DNA of 26,855 nt from Actinomycetota bacterium (GTDB lineage: Bacteria > Actinomycetota > Humimicrobiia > Humimicrobiales > Humimicrobiaceae): positions 1-26,855 of the forward strand of contig JAMDDL010000117.1 of the NCBI GenBank assembly GCA_023488645.1, written 5' to 3'. Shown here piece by piece: positions 23,405 to 26,855 of the stretch. Positions within the stretch are counted from its first letter, which is position 1. Each line of letters opens with the position of its first letter. The notes under the pieces are model-generated. The model saw only the letters and a program-made list of their open reading frames with translations. It had not been told where the DNA came from and did not search any database. The translations under genes and the position numbers were made by a program.

Positions 23405-24937
23405 GGGCAGCTTAAGGTCGGTAAAGCCCTCGAATTTACCTTCATGCGCAATAGCTTCTCTTCCCAGGTCGTAGCAGGTTTTATTTTCAATATTTAACAA
23501 AATACCAGACAGCCCGATCCTTTCAAAATCTTCCTTATGCTTTATATAAAAGGACTCACAGCAGCTTCCCCCAAAATATCGGACACCATTTTTCTTCAGG
23601 CTTGTTAAGGTCTTCCTTAAATGTTCATAACTTAAAATCGTCAAAGTTTTTACATTATATTTTTTTGCAATATCAACAGCATTTCCTGTTGTACACTTTC
23701 TGCAAATACTGCACCCTTCTTTTTTTCTGTACTTGCATCCAGGCCGCTTGGCACAATAAGGCAGTAAAAAAATTTCTATCTTGTTTTTTGTATCAAGTTC
23801 ACAGTTTATCAGGTAAATATCATTAAAATATTTAAGTGGTATCAGATATTTCTTGAATTTTATTTTATCTATGCATGTTTTTAATGACAACAATATATCT
23901 TTCTCATTAATCCCTGAAATTTTTAAAGGATAATTGCTGAAAAATTTTTTTACTTCAGTTTCTATCTTCCCGATGTCTGCCGTAAGATTCTTAAGTACGG
24001 ATTCAATGTCATTTACCACCCGCTCCGGATAAGCAAAAAAATCTCCGCTGAAAGTTACATTCCTTAAAATATTTCTTTTGATATCAATATTGGCGGTGCA
24101 CTTAATTACTTTTTTTTGTGATTTTGCAAAAGATGTTAAAAAGAAGGTGCTCTTTTTTTCCCTGACTTTATAAATATATTTTTTGCTTTTAAAATAACCA
24201 AGCTTTTCCTTAAAGATTTTTTGTTCTTCAAAAGAAAGTTTACCTTTAAAAAAATCAATTTTAAGGCTGCATTTAAGTCCCTTTAAAATATTTTCAATTA
24301 TTTCATTTCTGGAAGGGCAATACCCTAATTCTCTTGAAAGCCATGTGATTCTTTCCCTCAGAGAGTTAATTTCCTTGTATTTTAATTTTTCAACCGGTAT
24401 TCTTAACGCTCTAAGCATTGTATCTACATCTAAATCTACAAGTAATGTTCCCTGGAACATGAAAGCTTTTCCAAGTGAAGTTCCTCCTGAACCTGAAATT
24501 TTTTTTCCATTTACTTCAATATCGTTTCTTCTTCTGAAACTGGAATTGATGCCAAAATTATTGATTCCTTCGGAAACAGCGCTGCAAAACAAACTATAAA
24601 AACTTTCAATATTTCTTGATTTGAATACCCCATCAAAGGTTGAGAATATTTCCCAGCCTACATCCCTTGTATCCCAGTAAAGAGCTCCTCCACCCGTTAT
24701 TCTTCTGTTTATATCAATATTTTGTTCCCTGCAGTAATCTGTCCTGATTTCTTTTTCAACAGTTTGAAAATTTCCCACCAGTGCGCAGTGAGGATCAAAA
24801 CTTAAGAACCTTATAGTATCGCAGGCAATACCTCTTTCACAAGCTTCAAGAATTGTCTGATCAAGTGCCATATTTTCAGCAGCATTCAAGGGACCAGTAT
24901 CAATTATTCTGAAAATGGTTGGATTGAGAGTCTTCAT
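23366..24937 (-). CDS. lplA: Lipoate-protein ligase A fused to a DUF116 domain
   Basis: 523 residues, about 200 more than single-domain LplA. The N-terminal ligase has DTGPLNAAENMALDQTIL (13-30), RRITGGGALYWD (78-89, the substrate loop) and NGKKISGSGG with the lipoyl-AMP-contacting Lys145/146. The C-terminal third is DUF116-like: a cluster of cysteines in PGCKYRKKEGCSICRKC, then YFGGSCCESF, suggesting a metal or Fe-S site. It would attach lipoate or octanoate to GcvH or E2 proteins; DUF116 is often linked to lipoate metabolism in anaerobes, function unclear. The start overlaps the HEPN gene end by 38 bp, implying coupling to that operon. The 3' end overlaps the DUF433 gene tail-to-tail. Confidence 0.88.
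   Translation of the reverse strand: MKTLNPTIFRIIDTGPLNAAENMALDQTILEACERGIACDTIRFLSFDPHCALVGNFQTVEKEIRTDYCREQNIDINRRITGGGALYWDTRDVGWEIFSTFDGVFKSRNIESFYSLFCSAVSEGINNFGINSSFRRRNDIEVNGKKISGSGGTSLGKAFMFQGTLLVDLDVDTMLRALRIPVEKLKYKEINSLRERITWLSRELGYCPSRNEIIENILKGLKCSLKIDFFKGKLSFEEQKIFKEKLGYFKSKKYIYKVREKKSTFFLTSFAKSQKKVIKCTANIDIKRNILRNVTFSGDFFAYPERVVNDIESVLKNLTADIGKIETEVKKFFSNYPLKISGINEKDILLSLKTCIDKIKFKKYLIPLKYFNDIYLINCELDTKNKIEIFLLPYCAKRPGCKYRKKEGCSICRKCTTGNAVDIAKKYNVKTLTILSYEHLRKTLTSLKKNGVRYFGGSCCESFYIKHKEDFERIGLSGILLNIENKTCYDLGREAIAHEGKFEGFTDLKLPLLEKVFKILTCI
23379..23418 (+). repeat. 40-bp direct repeat, copy 2 (3' end of lplA)
   Basis: 38 of 40 positions match 17441-17480. Here it encodes the last residues of the lipoate ligase (LKLPLLEKVFKIL on the minus strand) and, on the plus strand, the last residues of the DUF433 protein. 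As LplA-DUF116 proteins normally end near here, this copy is probably the original. Confidence 0.9.
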
Positions 24938-25361
24938 GCGATTTTAATTTATCTTGTTGCTGTTCTTGAGCTATTTTATCCTGTATTGCAGCAAGAACAA
25001 AATCTCTAATTACTTTAGCACTTTCCAAAGCTTGCAACATATCTTTTTCTTCCAAAATAAGTTCCATTGGATACCTGGGTTGAACACCATAAGCTGCAAG
25101 ATCTGAACATTGGTCTGCTATATTCTTAAACGAATCTGAAAATTTTAAACAAAGCTTGCATAATTCATCCAAATCATGAATCTTTGGGGGAGCCATTCCG
25201 CAGAAAACAAGATATCCTTTGAGATATTTTTCAGCCGATTGCTGGCAGTGATAACAAATAATTTCTGTTGGATTTGGGAACATATTTTTAAGGTATTCCG
25301 CTGTGCTTAAATCCATGGCAGCAAGTCTCTGCCATTCCTCCGCCTCTTTTATATTAACCAT
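24900..25361 (-). CDS. HEPN-domain protein (MNT-HEPN module)
   Basis: 153 residues. Residues 1-130 are a helical HEPN bundle with AAMDLSTAEYLKNMFPNPTE, CYHCQQSAEKYLKGYLV and IHDLDELCKLC, and a YGVQPRYP element typical of the HI0074-like group. The RNase motif R-x4-6-H of active HEPN toxins is not visible, so RNase activity is doubtful. The last 20 or so polar residues overlap the lipoate ligase gene and may be non-native. It starts 8 bp inside the MNT gene. Likely the partner of the MNT nucleotidyltransferase in a toxin-antitoxin-like pair. Confidence 0.85.
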   Translation of the reverse strand: MVNIKEAEEWQRLAAMDLSTAEYLKNMFPNPTEIICYHCQQSAEKYLKGYLVFCGMAPPKIHDLDELCKLCLKFSDSFKNIADQCSDLAAYGVQPRYPMELILEEKDMLQALESAKVIRDFVLAAIQDKIAQEQQQDKLKSHEDSQSNHFQNN

Positions 25362-25677
25362 ACAATAAAATTCCCTTCTGTTCTATTTGACGTTCGATTG
25401 TATTTGAAGATTTTCGCCGGTTAAAATTATTTTCTTTACCAACTACAATATCTGCAGGCATTGTTTTTTTGTCTCTAATGGCTTTACGGATCAATCTCAT
25501 CGCATCAATTTCTCTGATTTTCACATTTTCTCGCATAACAACATAAATATCCAAATCCGAGTCAATACCAGGTTTTCCGCTTGCATATGAGCCAAACAGA
25601 AATATTCTCGCCACAGGTATTGTTTTTATGATTATATCCTTAAGGACATTCAATTCATCTTTTATCCTTTTTTCCAT
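25354..25677 (-). CDS. MNT-type nucleotidyltransferase
   Basis: 107 residues from ATG 25677, which has GAGGT just upstream; the longer reading to 25821 runs antisense through the DUF2442 gene and is rejected. FLFGSYASGKPGIDSDLDIY contains the Pol-beta-type GSx10DxD (Gly29-Ser30, Asp41, Asp43) and ADIVV the third Asp. In MNT/HEPN modules such enzymes can nucleotidylate the HEPN partner and so act as antitoxin. Overlaps the HEPN gene by 8 bp. Confidence 0.88.
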   Translation of the reverse strand: MEKRIKDELNVLKDIIIKTIPVARIFLFGSYASGKPGIDSDLDIYVVMRENVKIREIDAMRLIRKAIRDKKTMPADIVVGKENNFNRRKSSNTIERQIEQKGILLYG

Positions 25678-25687
25678 ATCATTACCT

Positions 25688-25918
25688 CTATATTTCTGCG
25701 TATAATGCATGAGGGCATAAGTCAATCCCGCCTGGCCATGCAATAGTATGGCTTTCAGAATCAATATAAACCGAATTAAAATATTCTTTGTCACTCCATT
25801 TGGAAAAAACGCCTTGTCCAACCAAGTCTGACAAATCTACAATTCCTTCGACTCCATCAGAAAATTTTATCCATACCCTGAAAGATGGAAGTGCTTTAAC
25901 CTCTTTTATGTGATTCAT
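25688..25918 (-). CDS. DUF2442 protein
   Basis: 76 residues: VKALPSFRVWIKFSDGVEG, then VDLSDLVGQGVFSKW and IAWPGGIDLCPHALY, the pattern of DUF2442 beta-rich proteins commonly found beside DUF4160 genes or toxin-antitoxin loci. Role unknown. It ends 10 bp before the MNT start and so probably heads the MNT-HEPN-lplA transcript. Confidence 0.85.
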   Translation of the reverse strand: MNHIKEVKALPSFRVWIKFSDGVEGIVDLSDLVGQGVFSKWSDKEYFNSVYIDSESHTIAWPGGIDLCPHALYAEI

Positions 25919-26151
25919 TTGTAATTCTCTCTCTTATACTTAAGATTTAACTGAAATCATAAATTGAATCATCGCCTTTGTCAAATTATGCTTTCCCTTA
26001 GATTTTTATATGACGCAACAGGATTATTGAATTGATCAAAGCAGTTGATATAATTATCATCAACATAATATATAATAAAATTAACTCTAAAATATCGGAT
26101 TTCATCAGAAGTAAAAAGTAAAGATAGAAGTAATTTAATTAAAAATTAATC
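25919..26151. other. Divergent intergenic region, no gene assigned
   Basis: Separates the DUF2442 and nitroreductase genes and must hold promoters for both. A minus-strand frame without ATG reads VNFIIYYVDDNYINCF followed by DQFNNPVASY and stops near 25981. It might be a relic of the C-terminus of a small gene, but nothing recognisable supports it. Confidence 0.35.
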
Positions 26152-26855
26152 ATGAACAGGAAAATCTTAAAACATACTTTATTTATTGTGTCAGATATTA
26201 TCCTTATAATTTCTTTATGCATATCACTCAGCAGCTGCAGTAAAATAGATAAGGAAGCTGAAGTGACTCAAACAAAAGAGCAGGGAAAACAGATAAATAA
26301 TCAGGATGAAAATATTGGGAAAGGTGAAAAAATTATATTGCCAGAACCAAAACTGAAATCCAACTTTTCTCTGGAGGAAGCCTTAAATAGCAGAAGATCC
26401 AAAAGGCAATTTCAGACAAAAGACCTCAAACTTGAAGATATTTCCCAAATTTTGTGGGCTGCGCAGGGAATTACTGAAACAAATATGGGTTTTAGAACAG
26501 CACCTTCAGCAGGGGCATTGTATCCGCTGGAATTATTTGTTATAAAAAGTGATGGCTTGTTTCATTATATTCCGGAGGGTCATAAACTTGAAAAATTAAG
26601 TTTATCAGATTTAAGATCAGAGCTAATGAAGGCGAGCCTGTTTCAAGAAAGCATATCTGAAGCTCCGGTTGACATAGTAATTACAGCAATATATGAAAGA
26701 ACCACAGTAAAATACGGCAGTCGCGGGATAAGATATGTACATATAGAAGCCGGCCATGCCTGTCAGAATATTTTACTTGAAGCAACTTCGCTCGGGTTGG
26801 GTGCAGTCCCTATCGGGGCTTTTTCTGACAGTGATGTTCAAAAAGTCTTAAATCT
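26152..26855 (+). CDS. SagB/ThcOx-type nitroreductase lipoprotein, partial
   Basis: Runs off the right edge after 234 codons. ATG 26152 starts a lipoprotein signal (hydrophobic helix about 9-25, lipobox LSSC with Cys29), then a charged linker. From about residue 70 it matches the FMN nitroreductase/SagB family: LEEALNSRRSKRQFQ, LEDISQILWAAQGIT, then RTAPSAGALYPLELFV, and late GHACQNILLEATSLGLG with AVPIGAF. Family members oxidise azolines or reduce quinone- and nitro-type substrates. A surface-anchored, stand-alone member suggests a redox role outside the cytoplasm. No peptide-precursor or cyclodehydratase gene is in view. No clear ribosome binding site. Confidence 0.88.
   Translation, partial: MNRKILKHTLFIVSDIILIISLCISLSSCSKIDKEAEVTQTKEQGKQINNQDENIGKGEKIILPEPKLKSNFSLEEALNSRRSKRQFQTKDLKLEDISQILWAAQGITETNMGFRTAPSAGALYPLELFVIKSDGLFHYIPEGHKLEKLSLSDLRSELMKASLFQESISEAPVDIVITAIYERTTVKYGSRGIRYVHIEAGHACQNILLEATSLGLGAVPIGAFSDSDVQKVLN

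Noticed and set aside
25678..25821. Longer N-terminus for the MNT gene
   Set aside because: It would run through the DUF2442 gene in another frame; the ATG at 25677 has a GAGGT box and fits family length.

Overview
The window is AT-rich (roughly one third G+C by eye) bacterial DNA. It has AGGAGG-type ribosome binding sites in front of some genes, lipoprotein signal peptides and an abundance of toxin-antitoxin genes. That fits an uncultured anaerobic low-GC bacterium or a low-GC actinobacterial/Firmicutes-like lineage; the sequence alone does not let me place it further. No rRNA, tRNA or CRISPR array was seen.

Region A (about 1-16016) is a carbohydrate-uptake and catabolism island lying between two nearly identical 128-bp direct repeats (13-140 and 15889-16016, one mismatch). 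Just inside the left repeat are the C-terminal halves of two tyrosine recombinases. They point away from each other and are fused at a perfect inverted repeat that encodes the catalytic P-H-I-R-H motif of both. Next come a creatininase-family hydrolase and a LacI-type repressor (minus strand). Divergent from these is a probable operon: NagB-like isomerase, Gfo/Idh/MocA dehydrogenase, family-5 solute-binding lipoprotein, DppB-like permease, NagA-like deacetylase, YhfX-like PLP enzyme, DppC-like permease, DppD- and DppF-like ATPases and an FGGY kinase. A second NagB-like gene follows. A consensus promoter and a textbook LacI-family operator (TGGGAACGGTCCCA) lie in the divergent gap. The inferred logic is: binding protein plus DppBCDF import an amino-sugar-containing or related small molecule, NagA-like, NagB-like, dehydrogenase, kinase and PLP enzymes process it, and the LacI repressor senses it. 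Both NagB-like proteins lack the Asp corresponding to D141 of E. coli NagB, and the NagA-like protein lacks the usual GREPG and IADGxHV motifs, so the substrate is probably not ordinary GlcNAc-6-phosphate.

Region B (about 16017-19533) is a patchwork: a beheaded FAD-oxidoreductase start cut at the right 128-bp repeat, a DUF763 gene, a frameshifted IS91-type transposase remnant, a PIN-toxin/RHH-UPF0175 antitoxin pair in reversed gene order with a 26-bp palindromic operator candidate, and a VapBC pair. Two 75-bp direct repeats bracket the DUF763-to-PIN segment.

Region C (19604-22997) is visibly richer in G+C and holds two overlapping genes: a TPR-SNF2 helicase and a protein ending in a cysteine/histidine array with almost exactly RING-finger spacing. 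This is the best candidate for an undescribed system in the window. Its position amid toxin-antitoxin genes suggests defence or genome maintenance, but that is inference.

Region D (23180-26855) holds an orphan DUF433 antitoxin-like gene, a convergent lipoate ligase-DUF116 fusion, an MNT/HEPN pair with a DUF2442 gene upstream, and the start of a SagB/ThcOx-type nitroreductase lipoprotein running off the right edge. A 40-bp piece of the lipoate ligase 3' end is also found attached to the IS91 remnant at 17441-17480.
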